Numbered from the stretch's first letter, positions 30,495-39,805 are shown. The stretch: DNA of 64,000 nucleotides from Pseudomonadota bacterium (GCA_020161365.1 JAIUNU010000014.1:62001-126000), one strand, 5' to 3'. Made by a program: numbers and translations. Notes: generated by a model not told the origin, from the sequence alone.

Positions 30495-33320
30495 CTAGAA
30501 CAGCAGCTTCCTGACGGTGAACTGCACGACGCGCCCGCGCGGATCCAGATAGTCCGGCTGGTAGGTGAGCGGGGTCACGCCGTTGGCGTCGCGAACCTTG
30601 GTCTCGGCGTCGAACAGGTTGTTGACGGCCAGGCTCAGGCGCACGCCGCGCAGCAGCGGATGGGCCTGGACCAGTTCGCGCCGTACGCCCAGATCGGCGA
30701 ACAGGCGCAGATTGACGGTCGCCAGGCTGGAGAAGTCGAGGGCCGTGGTCGCGCCGCCGACGCCGCCGTCGACGTGCGTCCCGCTTTTCCAGTTGGCGGT
30801 GAGCCGAGCGCCGAGGCCATAGCGGGTGATCCCGGCCTGGGCCTCGACCTCGTGACGCGGCTGACCGCCGCCCGATCCGAGCACGTCACCGTTCAGCAGG
30901 TCCAGCACCGGCAGGCCGTTGGCGATGGTCACCTGTTCCTTGAGATGGACCGTGTGGAACAGCGCCAGCTGCAGGCGCGTGGCCCGCGGATTGCCGCCGC
31001 CGCGACCAAAGCCGCCGCCGCCGAAGCCGCGTCCGCCGCCGCCAAAGCGCTGTCCATCGCCGCCGCGCGCGCCCGCGTCGAGCGCCGGGCGCGGGGTCTC
31101 TTCGCCAGTGGTCGCCGCCGCGCCGGTTGCGGGCTGCGGCGCGGTGGCCTCGGACGGGGTGTCGGGCGCTGGACTGGGCGTCGGGGCGCGCTCGGAGGCC
31201 GCGCCCTGCCGTCCGCGCCAGCCCCCGGGCGGCGGCGGTGGGGCCTTGCCGATCTGGCGGGAGAGGTTGAAGCCCCAGCGGATCTGCTCACGCTCGCGCT
31301 TCTGGAAGTTGACCGGACGGGTGTCGATGCGGGTCAGGACGCCGTCGCTGTCGCGCGTGAAGCGGTCCGGGAACGCGGCTTCCACGGCGGCCGTGGCGGC
31401 CGGGAAGCTGGCGACGGGGTTGTCGATCCGCGTGCGGCTGTAGTTGGCGGTCAGGGACAGGCCTTGGATCTTCTCGGGCTTGTAGGTGGCGCCCAGGCGC
31501 AGGACATTTCGCGTCTCGCCGCGAAGATCCGGATTGCCGCCGCTGACGCGGGTGACGTCCACGCTGGTCCCGCGCACATAGTCGAAGACCTGGCTGCCCG
31601 GCGTGACGATCAGCGGATTGCCGAGCTGGGCGATGCTCGGCGCGTTTTCCTGACGCGTGGCTGAAGCGATGAGGCTGAGCGGCCGAACCGGCGACCAGTT
31701 CACGCCGCCGCCTACGGTGGTCAGGGTCCCGAAGTCGGAAACCTGGCGGGCGGCGAGGTTCAGGTTGGCCGACAGGTCGCCAAGCGCGGCGTGGACGCCC
31801 TTGCGGCGGCTGGTCAGAGGCAGGTCGAAGCTGAGCTGAACATCGCCCTCGCCGCGTGACAAGGTGCTGTCGCTCTGGACGCCTGAGCGGATCGACGTCG
31901 CTTCTAGACGAGAGCCCGTCGCCCCCAGCTTCAAGGTCGTCGACAGGTCGCCGGCCTTGAGCTTGGCCAGGGCGCGGTTGGCGACGAACTGCAGGTCGGC
32001 GGTGTCGGTCGTCGACTTGGCGCGGTCGGTGTTGAGCGGCAGGGCGGGGAGGGCGCCGAACGGGTTCAGGCCGGCCTCCAGCCCCGCAAGGCGCGCTTGC
32101 AGGGCGTTGGTGTCGACGCTGCGATCGGTCTCGGTCTTGCTGATCGCGCGATCGTAGTTGCCGGTCAGGGACAGGCGAAGCTGCTCGGTGTCGCGGTTCA
32201 GCGTGAAGCCGGCATGTCCCGCGAGGTTGCGCGAGGTCTGGCCCAGGGCGTCCTGTCCGCCGAGATAGCGGTAGAGCAGAACATCCTGGCCGAACGGCGA
32301 GAACGGACTGGCGGCAGGAATCGTCAGACGCGCCCGCGCGGGGCCTTGCAGCGAGTCGTTCTCCGACCCGGTGAGGCTGAGGTTCAAGGTCGCCGAGACG
32401 TTGTCGAGGATATAGCGGTTGGTGACGCTGTTGATCGTCAGTTGCCGGTTGCGGGGCAGCAGCGTGCGGTCGTCGGTGATGTCGCTGACATTGGCCCGGT
32501 TCGCGCCCGGCAGAAAGGCCGCCAGGCTCGGGGCGCTGGCGGCGGCGGAGCTCGGAACACCCGCCACGGTCACAGGCGTTCCCGCCAGGGCGCTCAGGTT
32601 GGTGAGGGCGCCGCCGCCGGCGGGCGTGACGTTGCCCGCGAAATCATAGAGGCCGGTGCTGGAGCGGCTGACCAAGTCGCGGTCGCTCTCCAGCAAGGCG
32701 TCGCTGTTCTGGATCTTGACCGAGAGGTTCGTGCGGCCGTCCCGATTCAGCTGCAGCCGGCTCCAGTTGAGCTGCTCGGTCATCTGCCCGCCATCCGTAG
32801 AGCCGCCCACGGTGGCGTCCACGGTGGAGGCGCGGAAGCGCTGGCGCAGCACGATGTTCACGACCTTCTGGTCGGCCGAGTAGCCGTATTTGAGTGCGAC
32901 CTCTTCGGGCAGGATCTCGACACGCTGGATCGCCTCGCTGGGCAGGTCGCGGATCTCGCCGCGTCCCGAGATGCGGCGCCCGTTCAGCAGGATCACCGGA
33001 TCGCCGCCCAGGCCGCTGGTGGTCTGGGGCTGCAGTTCGGTGAGCAGGTCCTCCACCGAGCTGACGCCGATGGCGCGCACGTCGGCGGCGGTGAAGGTCT
33101 CTTCCGGCGGAATGTCGCCCAGCACCGCGCCGAACGGCTTGCCGCTGGCGGTGATGGTGACGGCTTCGACCTCGGTGTCCTCCTGGTCCGACGACGGGGC
33201 GTTTGGGGTCGCGGCCTGAGCGGTGGTCTGCGGCGTCGCGACGGGCTGGACCTGCTGCGCGTGCGCCACGCCGGCGGTGACAGCACCCAGGACGCCGACC
33301 AGGGCGAGTTTACGGCTCAC
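30495..33320 (-). CDS. TonB-dependent receptor with long low-complexity insert
   Basis: 941-aa outer-membrane receptor. Sec signal SRKLALVGVLGAVTAGVAHA, a plug domain (about 50-165: EAVTITASGKPFGAVL, DPVILLNGRRISGRGEIRDL), and a beta-barrel ending RGRVVQFTVRKLLF (terminal aromatic). At about residues 697-775 the barrel is interrupted by a Pro/Ala/Thr stretch and then repeated GGGG-R-F-G units, encoded around 30990-31240. GTG start at 33320 with GGAGGCGC upstream. Substrate unknown; it stands between otsBA and a GH15 glucosidase, so an alpha-glucoside is one guess, not supported by motif. Confidence 0.85.
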   Translation of the reverse strand: MSRKLALVGVLGAVTAGVAHAQQVQPVATPQTTAQAATPNAPSSDQEDTEVEAVTITASGKPFGAVLGDIPPEETFTAADVRAIGVSSVEDLLTELQPQTTSGLGGDPVILLNGRRISGRGEIRDLPSEAIQRVEILPEEVALKYGYSADQKVVNIVLRQRFRASTVDATVGGSTDGGQMTEQLNWSRLQLNRDGRTNLSVKIQNSDALLESDRDLVSRSSTGLYDFAGNVTPAGGGALTNLSALAGTPVTVAGVPSSAAASAPSLAAFLPGANRANVSDITDDRTLLPRNRQLTINSVTNRYILDNVSATLNLSLTGSENDSLQGPARARLTIPAASPFSPFGQDVLLYRYLGGQDALGQTSRNLAGHAGFTLNRDTEQLRLSLTGNYDRAISKTETDRSVDTNALQARLAGLEAGLNPFGALPALPLNTDRAKSTTDTADLQFVANRALAKLKAGDLSTTLKLGATGSRLEATSIRSGVQSDSTLSRGEGDVQLSFDLPLTSRRKGVHAALGDLSANLNLAARQVSDFGTLTTVGGGVNWSPVRPLSLIASATRQENAPSIAQLGNPLIVTPGSQVFDYVRGTSVDVTRVSGGNPDLRGETRNVLRLGATYKPEKIQGLSLTANYSRTRIDNPVASFPAATAAVEAAFPDRFTRDSDGVLTRIDTRPVNFQKREREQIRWGFNLSRQIGKAPPPPPGGWRGRQGAASERAPTPSPAPDTPSEATAPQPATGAAATTGEETPRPALDAGARGGDGQRFGGGGRGFGGGGFGRGGGNPRATRLQLALFHTVHLKEQVTIANGLPVLDLLNGDVLGSGGGQPRHEVEAQAGITRYGLGARLTANWKSGTHVDGGVGGATTALDFSSLATVNLRLFADLGVRRELVQAHPLLRGVRLSLAVNNLFDAETKVRDANGVTPLTYQPDYLDPRGRVVQFTVRKLLF

Positions 33321-33414
33321 GATGAGCGCCTCCGATAACGATACGTCCCGGGCCGGGTGTAGCGCGCCTCATATGGCGCCGGGATTTCAGAGTTTGCGAA
33401 AATCGCAACACGCG

Positions 33415-35226
33415 TCAGCGCACCGACGTCCATGGACGGCTGAGCAGCACGGCGCAATTGATCAGGCCCACCAACGAGTAGGTCTGCGGGTAGTTGCCCC
33501 ACAATTCCCCGTCGGCGAAGCCGATATCTTCCGAAAGAAGCCCGGCCGGCGTGCGTCGCGACAGCATGTCCTCGAACAGCGCCCGTGCCTCCTCGCTCCG
33601 CCCGGCCAGGTGCAGGGCCTCGATCAGCCAGAAGGTGCAGATGTTGAACGCGGTCTGAGGCGAGCCGAAGTCATCGGGGATCGCGTAGCGCAGCAGGTAG
33701 GCGCCCCGCCGCAGACCTTCCTCGATGGCCTTCAGCGTGGCGACGTTGCGAGGGTCGTCGGCGGTGTGGAAGCGCAGGTCGACCAGCTGAAGGAGCGAGG
33801 CGTCCAGTTCGTCGCCCTCGAAGGTGGCGGCGAAGCGGCCAAGCTTCTTGTTCCAGGCCCGAGACTCGATGACCTGCCGTACCTGGGCGGCGCGGCCGTT
33901 CCAGAAGGCGGCGCGATCCTCCAGGCCCAGCTTCTCGGCGGCGTTGCCCAGGCGGTCGCACGCCGCCCAGCACATGGCCGACGAGTAGGTATGGACGTTG
34001 GCGCGGCCTCGGAACTCCCAAAGGCTGGCGTCGGGCTGGTCGTGAAGCCGGAACGCCTGCTCGCCCACGGGCTCCAGAGCCTGGAAGTCCTCGATGGTGG
34101 CGGGGCGTAGCAGGCGCTCGTCGAAGAACGCCTGGACGGTCGACAGCACGATCTGTCCGTACACGTCGTTTTGAATATGCTCGTAGGCCTGATTTCCCAC
34201 CCGTACGGGCCCCATGCCCCGGTAGCCGGGCAGGTCAGGGGCGATCGTCTCGGTCAGCACCTCCTCGAAGCCCACGCCGAACAGCGGCTGAATGTGGCCG
34301 CCGTTTGCCCGATCGACGATGTTGCGCAGATAGCCCAGATAGTTCTCCAGGATATCGACCGCGCCCAGCCGGTTGAGCGCCTGCACCACGTAATAGGCGT
34401 CGCGCAGCCAGCAGTAGCGATAGTCCCAGTTGCGGCCGCTGTCGGCGTGCTCAGGGATCGAGGTCGTCAGGGCCGCGACGATCGCGCCGGTCTCCTCGTG
34501 CATGCAGAGCTTCAGGGTGATGGCGGCGCGGATCACGGCGGTCTGCCATTCCAGCGGTAGAGCCAGGCCGCGCACCCACAGTTTCCAGTACTGGTCGGTT
34601 TCGCGCATCATCCGCTCGCAGGTCGGACCGATGGGCGCGTTGAACCCTTCATCGGGACCCAGATACATGGCGATAGGGCGCTCAAGCCGGAACGTCCGCT
34701 CTTCCAGGATGTGGGACACCGGCGCATCGGTCGACAGGCGCAGCGTCATGTCCGAGCACAGATAGCGGATGTGGTTCGAGCCGGAGGTGTGCTCGGCGAC
34801 CCGAGCGCCCCAATCAGCCGTCGGCCGCAGGCGCAGGGTGATCCGCGCTACGCCCACGAGCGGACGGATCAGCCGCACGAAGGCGGTAGGCCGGAAAAGG
34901 CGTCCGAACTGCTGATAGCGTGGCGCGAAGTCGATGATCTCGAACCGCGCGCCGTCCTCGTCCGCGATCTCGGTGCGCAGGATCGGGGTATTCCGCAGAT
35001 AGCCCTGGCGGACCTCGGCGCGGCGCTCGACCTGCACGTCCCAGACGCCCTTGGCTTCCGCGCCTTCGAGATCGACGTTGTCGAGCAGGGCGCTGAACAC
35101 CGGATCGGAGTCGATGCGGGGGGCGCAAGCCCAGACGAAACGACCGCCGGTGTCGATCATGGCGCTGACGGCGCAATTGCCGATCGGAAACAGGTCTAGG
35201 GTCTTTTGTTGCAAGGCTCTGTCCAT
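33415..35226 (-). CDS. GH15 family glycoside hydrolase (glucoamylase/trehalase type)
   Basis: 603-aa protein with an N-terminal beta-sandwich (about 1-210) and an (alpha/alpha)6 barrel typical of prokaryotic GH15: DLFPIGNCAVSAMIDTGGRF, AALTTSIPEHADSGRNWDYR then YCWLRDAYYV, HIQPLFGVGFEEVLTE, PVRVGNQAYEHIQNDVYGQI, YAIPDDFGSPQTAFNICTFW, and SEDIGFADGELWGNYPQTYS which carries the catalytic-base Glu region. No signal peptide, so cytoplasmic. ATG 35226 chosen; a GTG 12 codons upstream is possible. Next to trehalose genes; trehalose or maltodextrin hydrolysis is inferred. Confidence 0.88.
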   Translation of the reverse strand: MDRALQQKTLDLFPIGNCAVSAMIDTGGRFVWACAPRIDSDPVFSALLDNVDLEGAEAKGVWDVQVERRAEVRQGYLRNTPILRTEIADEDGARFEIIDFAPRYQQFGRLFRPTAFVRLIRPLVGVARITLRLRPTADWGARVAEHTSGSNHIRYLCSDMTLRLSTDAPVSHILEERTFRLERPIAMYLGPDEGFNAPIGPTCERMMRETDQYWKLWVRGLALPLEWQTAVIRAAITLKLCMHEETGAIVAALTTSIPEHADSGRNWDYRYCWLRDAYYVVQALNRLGAVDILENYLGYLRNIVDRANGGHIQPLFGVGFEEVLTETIAPDLPGYRGMGPVRVGNQAYEHIQNDVYGQIVLSTVQAFFDERLLRPATIEDFQALEPVGEQAFRLHDQPDASLWEFRGRANVHTYSSAMCWAACDRLGNAAEKLGLEDRAAFWNGRAAQVRQVIESRAWNKKLGRFAATFEGDELDASLLQLVDLRFHTADDPRNVATLKAIEEGLRRGAYLLRYAIPDDFGSPQTAFNICTFWLIEALHLAGRSEEARALFEDMLSRRTPAGLLSEDIGFADGELWGNYPQTYSLVGLINCAVLLSRPWTSVR

Positions 35227-35427
35227 GGTCGCCCCCGCGAGGCCAGCGATGTTCCTGGCCACGATGAAACCAACGGTGTGGCTTGCGGGTTCCTGTTGCT
35301 GAAAAACGTCTTCGTGCGGCTGGGGGAGGGCTCGCCTTTCGCGCTACCCGCGTTGACGCGGCAGGGGCCACGCGGCCATCTGTAAACCTTAACGCGGTCT
35401 GGCCGCGCGGTGAGTTGTTCGACGGTG

Positions 35428-36933
35428 ATGCGATTTTCGAGAACCTGCGGCGCCCTGGCGGCGACGTTGAGCCTTCTGTCCCTCGAGGTCGCCCAGGCGC
35501 AGTCGCAAAGACCTCCGCTGGCCGGCGCTCGACCCGTGCAGAACGTTCCGCTGGTCACGCCGCGTCCCTCAGTGATCCCGCCGGACCTGTCGGCGGTGCA
35601 GCTGAGTCCCGACCAGGTGGAGGTGTTGCGGGCCGTCCTTGGCGACGCCTACAGCCATGGCTTCGCCATGAGCGTGTTTTCGCCGGATCGCGCGATCGAA
35701 CTCTATATGTCCAACGACCCGGGGGCGCGCGCCGCCGGCCAGTCGCAGCTCGTCAATCTGACCCTGGCCTATGCCCGCGCCGTGCGGACCGGTCGTCTGC
35801 CCATCAGCGCCTTCAAGGCCGAGTGGGGGCTGCGCCCGGCGGCCTATGATCCGACCCCGGAGTTTGTCGCGGCCGTGCAGCAGGGCCGCCTCGCCGAATG
35901 GCTCGACGCCTTGCCGCCGCCTTATACGGGCTATCAGACCCTGCGCACCGGTCTGGTCACTTATCGCGAGATCGCCGCCAAGGGCGGCTGGCTTCCCATC
36001 GCCGCTGGTCCCGACCTGAAGGAGGGCGCCACCGGGGCGCGGGTGATCGCGCTGGAGGCGCGTCTGGCCGCCGAGGACCCGACCGTCGCCGTCGACGCCG
36101 CGCCGGTCTTTGACGCCGCGCTGACCCAGGCCGTTCAGCGCGCGCAGAAGCGCTTTGGGCTCAATCCCACTGGGGTCGTCGACAAGGCGACGTTGGGGGC
36201 GCTGAACATCCCGGTCGAGCGCCGCATCGACCAGATCGTCGCCAATATGGAGCGCTGGCGCTGGCTGCCGCAGACCCTGCCGGCCGATCGCATCCAGGTG
36301 AACGTCGCCGCGGCGATCCTGTCGGTGTTCCACCACGACACCCCGACCCTCACGATGCGGGCGGTCACGGGGCGCCCTGGCGACGAGACGCCGATGCTGT
36401 CGTCGATGATCCACAGCATCGTGCTCAATCCGCCGTGGAACGTGCCGCAGTCCATCGCGACCAAGGAGCTGTGGCCGAAGGAGCGGGCCAGTCCGGGCTA
36501 TTTCGCGCGCAACGACTTCATCGTCATCCCGACCGAGGGCGGCGGCTCGCGCCTGCAGCAGAAGGCCGGGCCCAAGGCGGCGCTGGGGCAGGTGAAGTTC
36601 GACTTCAACAATCCCTACGGCGTCTATCTGCACGATACGCCCAGCCGCTCGCGGTTCGACAGCTTCAGCCGTCTTGCCAGCCATGGCTGCGTGCGCCTGC
36701 AAAAGCCAATCGAGCTGGTCAACGAGGTGATGCGCGACGATCCGACCTGGACGCCGGAAAAGGTCAACGAGACCCTGGCTTCGGGCGACACCGTGCGGGC
36801 CAAGCTGCCCCAGCAGATCGCCGTCTACCTGCTGTATTGGACGGCCTATGTGACCCCGGACGGGCAGGTGAACTTCCGCCAGGATCCGTATGGATGGGAT
36901 CGGGAGCTGGTGCAGCGTATCGCCGCACTTTGA
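35428..36933 (+). CDS. Murein L,D-transpeptidase (YcbB/LdtD-like)
   Basis: 501-aa periplasmic enzyme forming 3-3 cross-links in peptidoglycan or attaching proteins to it. Signal peptide MRFSRTCGALAATLSLLSLE then VAQAQ; N-terminal scaffold domain (about 45-190); peptidoglycan-binding fold (about 200-265: GARVIALEARLAAEDPTVAV, QKRFGLNPTGVVDKATLGAL); YkuD catalytic domain (about 290-470) with YGVYLHDTPSRSRFD and the catalytic SRLASHGCVRLQKPIEL. ATG 35428 fits the signal peptide better than the GTG at 35410. Followed by a DUF882 murein protein. Confidence 0.92.
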   Translation: MRFSRTCGALAATLSLLSLEVAQAQSQRPPLAGARPVQNVPLVTPRPSVIPPDLSAVQLSPDQVEVLRAVLGDAYSHGFAMSVFSPDRAIELYMSNDPGARAAGQSQLVNLTLAYARAVRTGRLPISAFKAEWGLRPAAYDPTPEFVAAVQQGRLAEWLDALPPPYTGYQTLRTGLVTYREIAAKGGWLPIAAGPDLKEGATGARVIALEARLAAEDPTVAVDAAPVFDAALTQAVQRAQKRFGLNPTGVVDKATLGALNIPVERRIDQIVANMERWRWLPQTLPADRIQVNVAAAILSVFHHDTPTLTMRAVTGRPGDETPMLSSMIHSIVLNPPWNVPQSIATKELWPKERASPGYFARNDFIVIPTEGGGSRLQQKAGPKAALGQVKFDFNNPYGVYLHDTPSRSRFDSFSRLASHGCVRLQKPIELVNEVMRDDPTWTPEKVNETLASGDTVRAKLPQQIAVYLLYWTAYVTPDGQVNFRQDPYGWDRELVQRIAAL

Positions 36934-37007
36934 TACTGCTCAGCTTGCATTCTTGGTCTGTATGAGGTGTCCTTCCGGCCTTCTGTGTCGGGGTGTAAGG
37001 CGTACTC

Positions 37008-37658
37008 ATGCATCGACGTAAGCTGCTCCAGTGGGGGCTGGGCGCTATCGGGGTTGGGCTCTCGCCGCTGGCCGCGCGCGCCGACGACGACATCATCGGT
37101 GCGATCCTGGAGGGAAAGGTCCCGCAGGCCGCTTCGGTTCCCGCGCCGACCAGCGTCGCCGCCACGGTGGCCTCGATCGACCCGCCGACGTTGAAGCCCG
37201 CCGTCGATCCACGCTGGGTTCACCTGCACAACATCCACACCGGCGAGAAGCTGGAAGCGGTTTACTGGGAAAACGGCGCCTATGTGCCGGACGCCGTCAG
37301 CGCTCTCGATAGGGTGCTGCGCGATTATCGTAACGACGAGGTCCATCCGATGGACCCCGGTCTTTATGACCTTCTCGACCAGATCGCCCGCAAGACCGAG
37401 AGCAAAGGGCCATTCCAGGTCATTTCCGGCTATCGCTCGCCGGCGACCAACCGTCTCCTGTCGAAGCGCAGCGGCGAGGTCGCCAAGAAGAGTCTCCACA
37501 TGGACGGCAAGGCGATGGACATCTTCCTGGAGGATGTCGCGCTCAACCATGTTCGCGCCGCGGCCCTGGACCTGGGCGTCGGCGGGGTCGGCTACTACCC
37601 GACCAGCAATTTCGTCCATGTTGACGTCGGGCCGGTCCGCAAGTGGACGGGGACCTGA
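37008..37658 (+). CDS. DUF882 / YcbK-like M15 peptidase
   Basis: 216-aa exported protein. The N-terminus MHRRKLLQWGLGAIGVGLSP LAARA-type has an RR pair before the hydrophobic stretch, possibly a Tat signal. The DUF882 core carries the D-Ala-D-Ala/M15-like zinc ligands: FQVISGYRSPATNRLL, SLHMDGKAMDIFL (His and Asp) and NFVHVDVGPVRKW (His). It lies 74 nt after the L,D-transpeptidase on the same strand, an arrangement also known from YcbB-YcbK pairs in enterobacteria. Probable peptidoglycan endopeptidase or remodelling factor. Confidence 0.88.
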   Translation: MHRRKLLQWGLGAIGVGLSPLAARADDDIIGAILEGKVPQAASVPAPTSVAATVASIDPPTLKPAVDPRWVHLHNIHTGEKLEAVYWENGAYVPDAVSALDRVLRDYRNDEVHPMDPGLYDLLDQIARKTESKGPFQVISGYRSPATNRLLSKRSGEVAKKSLHMDGKAMDIFLEDVALNHVRAAALDLGVGGVGYYPTSNFVHVDVGPVRKWTGT

Positions 37659-37766
37659 GCGCGCCGCTCGCCTGTCAGCCGAATTCGGTAACCAAGCTCT
37701 GGCTCGCACGTTTAGACCGTGATAGCCGGCGTTAAGGCTGTTTGGGCGCGAAAGGCGGAACCTGAG

Positions 37767-38099
37767 ATGAGCGAGCGTCGCGGCAACCCGTTCGGTTGGG
37801 TCCTGCTGGGTTTCATCATCGGTGTTCTGGCGACCTTCGGGACCATTCTGTTCCTGACCTCAAGCGGTGGCGGCTATGAGGACGGCCCCGTTGAAACACG
37901 CACTGCGGCGGACAACGCCGCAGCCGCCGCCATGGCCGCCCGTGCTCCTCCGCCCGCCCCGACCAAGGCCGAAACCGCCGCCCCGGCGCCCGAGACGCCT
38001 GCCGTTCCGTCCGTGCGCCAGACCGGTCCAGCGCCGGAACTCGACCCGCAGGTGGCCGACGATGCGGCCGCCGCCGGCATGACGTCGCGAACGCGTTAG
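37767..38099 (+). CDS. Hypothetical single-pass membrane protein, 110 aa
   Basis: Short N-terminal cytoplasmic segment (MSERRGNPFG), one membrane helix (WVLLGFIIGVLATFGTILFL), then a periplasmic Ala/Pro-rich tail without secondary structure (AARAPPPAPTKAETAAPAPE). ATG 37767 gives this clean layout; the frame also opens at 37719. It could be a small envelope-spanning tether or an anchor near the cell-wall enzymes upstream. No family recognised. Confidence 0.62.
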   Translation: MSERRGNPFGWVLLGFIIGVLATFGTILFLTSSGGGYEDGPVETRTAADNAAAAAMAARAPPPAPTKAETAAPAPETPAVPSVRQTGPAPELDPQVADDAAAAGMTSRTR

Positions 38100-38191
38100 G
38101 CGTCCTGCCCAGCGGGATCTCATTGCGGCGATCCGCCTCATCTCGATCCGAACCCTGCTGACACACGGCTGGCGGCAGGGGAGGCGCACGG

Positions 38192-38210
38192 TCCTTGAGC
38201 GATCAAGGAG
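38192..38210 (+). promoter_or_regulatory. Hairpin sequestering the GFA-gene ribosome binding site
   Basis: TCCTTGA-GCGA-TCAAGGA (38192-38209) is a perfect 7-bp stem whose right arm plus the next G contains AAGGAG, the Shine-Dalgarno of the TTG-start gene at 38218. Confidence 0.45.
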
Positions 38211-38217
38211 ACCAAGA

Positions 38218-38595
38218 TTGGCGATCACCGGAAGCTGTTGCTGTGGCGGGGTGCGGTTCGAGCTCTTCGAGCGTCCGCTGATGGTGGGCGTCTGCCACTG
38301 TTCGCGCTGTCGAAAGGCGGGGTCCAGCGCCTACGCCTATGTGCGGGCCGAGGCGTTCTCGTGGGTGGCGGGACGTGCGCTGGTCACGCGATACCGGCCA
38401 AGGCCGCCGTTTGCTTTCGACCGCTGCTTTTGCAGGCGTTGTGGCGCGTCGCTGGGCGATCCGTTCAGCGGGCGGATCGTGGCGATCGCGGCCGCTTGCC
38501 TCGACGACGACCTTGGCCTGACGGCCAGTTTCCACGAACACCGCCCCAATCAACCCTCGTGGTGGGAAGACCGGACGCCGGCCAAGGACAAATAG
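38218..38595 (+). CDS. GFA-family zinc protein
   Basis: 125-aa member of the Gfa/CENP-V family (glutathione-dependent formaldehyde-activating enzyme fold). Zinc cysteines: SCCCGGVRFELFE, VCHCSRCRKAGSSAY, RCFCRRCGASLGDPF. TTG start at 38218 is supported by AAGGAG 7 nt upstream; there is no suitable ATG. Family members bind zinc; most have no proven enzyme activity, so formaldehyde detoxification should not be assumed. Confidence 0.86.
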   Translation: MAITGSCCCGGVRFELFERPLMVGVCHCSRCRKAGSSAYAYVRAEAFSWVAGRALVTRYRPRPPFAFDRCFCRRCGASLGDPFSGRIVAIAAACLDDDLGLTASFHEHRPNQPSWWEDRTPAKDK

Positions 38596-38597
38596 AA

Positions 38598-38623
38598 AAG
38601 GCGGCCGCGCGAGCGACCGCCTT
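38598..38623 (-). terminator. Terminator of pstS
   Basis: AAGGCGG/CCGCCTT stem with a 12-nt GC-rich loop; on the minus strand it is followed by TTCTATT. Lies between convergent GFA and pstS genes, 26 nt after the pstS stop. Confidence 0.7.
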
Positions 38624-38648
38624 CGCTAGATTCAGCTGTGGACCGAGA

Positions 38649-39689
38649 TCAGTTCTTCGGCGCCGGCATCGGCGTCAGCGCGCTGGCCTTCTGCTTCATC
38701 TGGACGTGAACCGCCGGCGGCAGCGGGATCATGCCGCGGCTTTGCAGGTAGCCGCCGCGACCCGTGGCGGCGTCGGAGACGAACTCGGCCACGAACTCCT
38801 TCAGGCCCGGCGTCACGCCGACCTGCGACTTCTTCACATAGATGTAGAGCGAGCGCGACAGCGGGTACTGACCGCTGGCGATCGTCTGGGCGGTGGGCTT
38901 CACGCCGTTGATCGTAGCGCCCTTGATGCGCGAGCCGTTCTCTTCGAGGAACGAATAGCCGAAGACGCCCAGGGCGTTCGGGGTCTTCTCGATGGTGCCG
39001 ACGATGGCGTTGTCGTTCTCGCCCGCATCGACCCAGCCGCCGTCGGTGCGCATCGGCGACACGGTGGCCTTGAACTTCTTCTCGTCGGCGGTCTTCATCT
39101 TGGCCAGGGTCGGCAGCTTGGCCGCGCCACCTTCGATGGCCAGCTCGATCCAGGCGTCGCGCGTGCCTGAGGTGGGCGGCGGGCCGTAGGCCAGGATGCG
39201 GGCGTTCGGCAGGCCGGGGCCGACTTCGCTCCAGGTCTTGTAGGGCTGCTTCACCAGCTTACCCCCGCGCAGGGTCTGGTCGGCCAGGCCCAGATACAGT
39301 TGCTCGAGCTTGAAGTTGAAGTCAGGGCCCTTCTTGTTCGACGCGACGACGATGCCGTCGAAGCCGATCTTGATTTCGACGATGTCCTTCACGCCGGCCT
39401 TCTGGCAGGCGAGGAACTCGGACTTCTTCATCGGACGCGAGGCGTTGGCGATGTCCGGGAACTTCTCGCCGGCGCCGCCGCAGAACATCTTGATGCCGCC
39501 GCCCGTGCCCAGGGCTTCGATCTTGGGCGACTTCTTGCCGGTCTTCTTGGCGTAGTTCTCGGCGACGCGCGTCGAGAACGGGAAGACGGTCGAGGAGCCG
39601 GCGGCCCAGACGTAGTCGCGCGCCGCGTGGGCTTGGTCGGCGACGGCGAGCAGAGCGACGGTGGCGACCGCGCCGATGAGCTTGTTCAT
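38649..39689 (-). CDS. pstS: Phosphate ABC transporter substrate-binding protein
   Basis: 346-aa periplasmic phosphate-binding protein. Signal peptide MNKLIGAVATVALLAVADQA then HAARD; ligand-binding features YVWAAGSSTVFPFSTRVAEN, EALGTGGGIKMFCGG, DIANASRPMKKSEF, IGFDGIVVASNKKGP, YGPPPTSGTRDAWIELAIEG, and VFGYSFLEENG. ATG 39689 starts the signal peptide; the longer frame (39755) is rejected. The pstCAB genes are not adjacent in this window, so it is a stand-alone pstS. A Pho box lies 62-79 nt upstream. Confidence 0.94.
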   Translation of the reverse strand: MNKLIGAVATVALLAVADQAHAARDYVWAAGSSTVFPFSTRVAENYAKKTGKKSPKIEALGTGGGIKMFCGGAGEKFPDIANASRPMKKSEFLACQKAGVKDIVEIKIGFDGIVVASNKKGPDFNFKLEQLYLGLADQTLRGGKLVKQPYKTWSEVGPGLPNARILAYGPPPTSGTRDAWIELAIEGGAAKLPTLAKMKTADEKKFKATVSPMRTDGGWVDAGENDNAIVGTIEKTPNALGVFGYSFLEENGSRIKGATINGVKPTAQTIASGQYPLSRSLYIYVKKSQVGVTPGLKEFVAEFVSDAATGRGGYLQSRGMIPLPPAVHVQMKQKASALTPMPAPKN

Positions 39690-39750
39690 GTCGTCAAATC
39701 CTGAGGCGTCTGGAGCGAGAGGAAACCTGCCAGACCGATGACGGGCTTTT

Positions 39751-39768
39751 GTCACGGCTTGGCGACAG
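39751..39768 (-). promoter_or_regulatory. Pho box (PhoB site) upstream of pstS
   Basis: On the minus strand CTGTCGCCAAGCCGTGAC: two CTGTCxC-like repeats separated by 4 bp, matching the CTGTCAT-AAAT-CTGTCAC form of Pho boxes. The position relative to pstS is right for an activator site. Confidence 0.72.
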
Positions 39769-39805
39769 TTTTACGACGGTGTGTCCGTAGGCGGATAAAG
39801 TTGAT

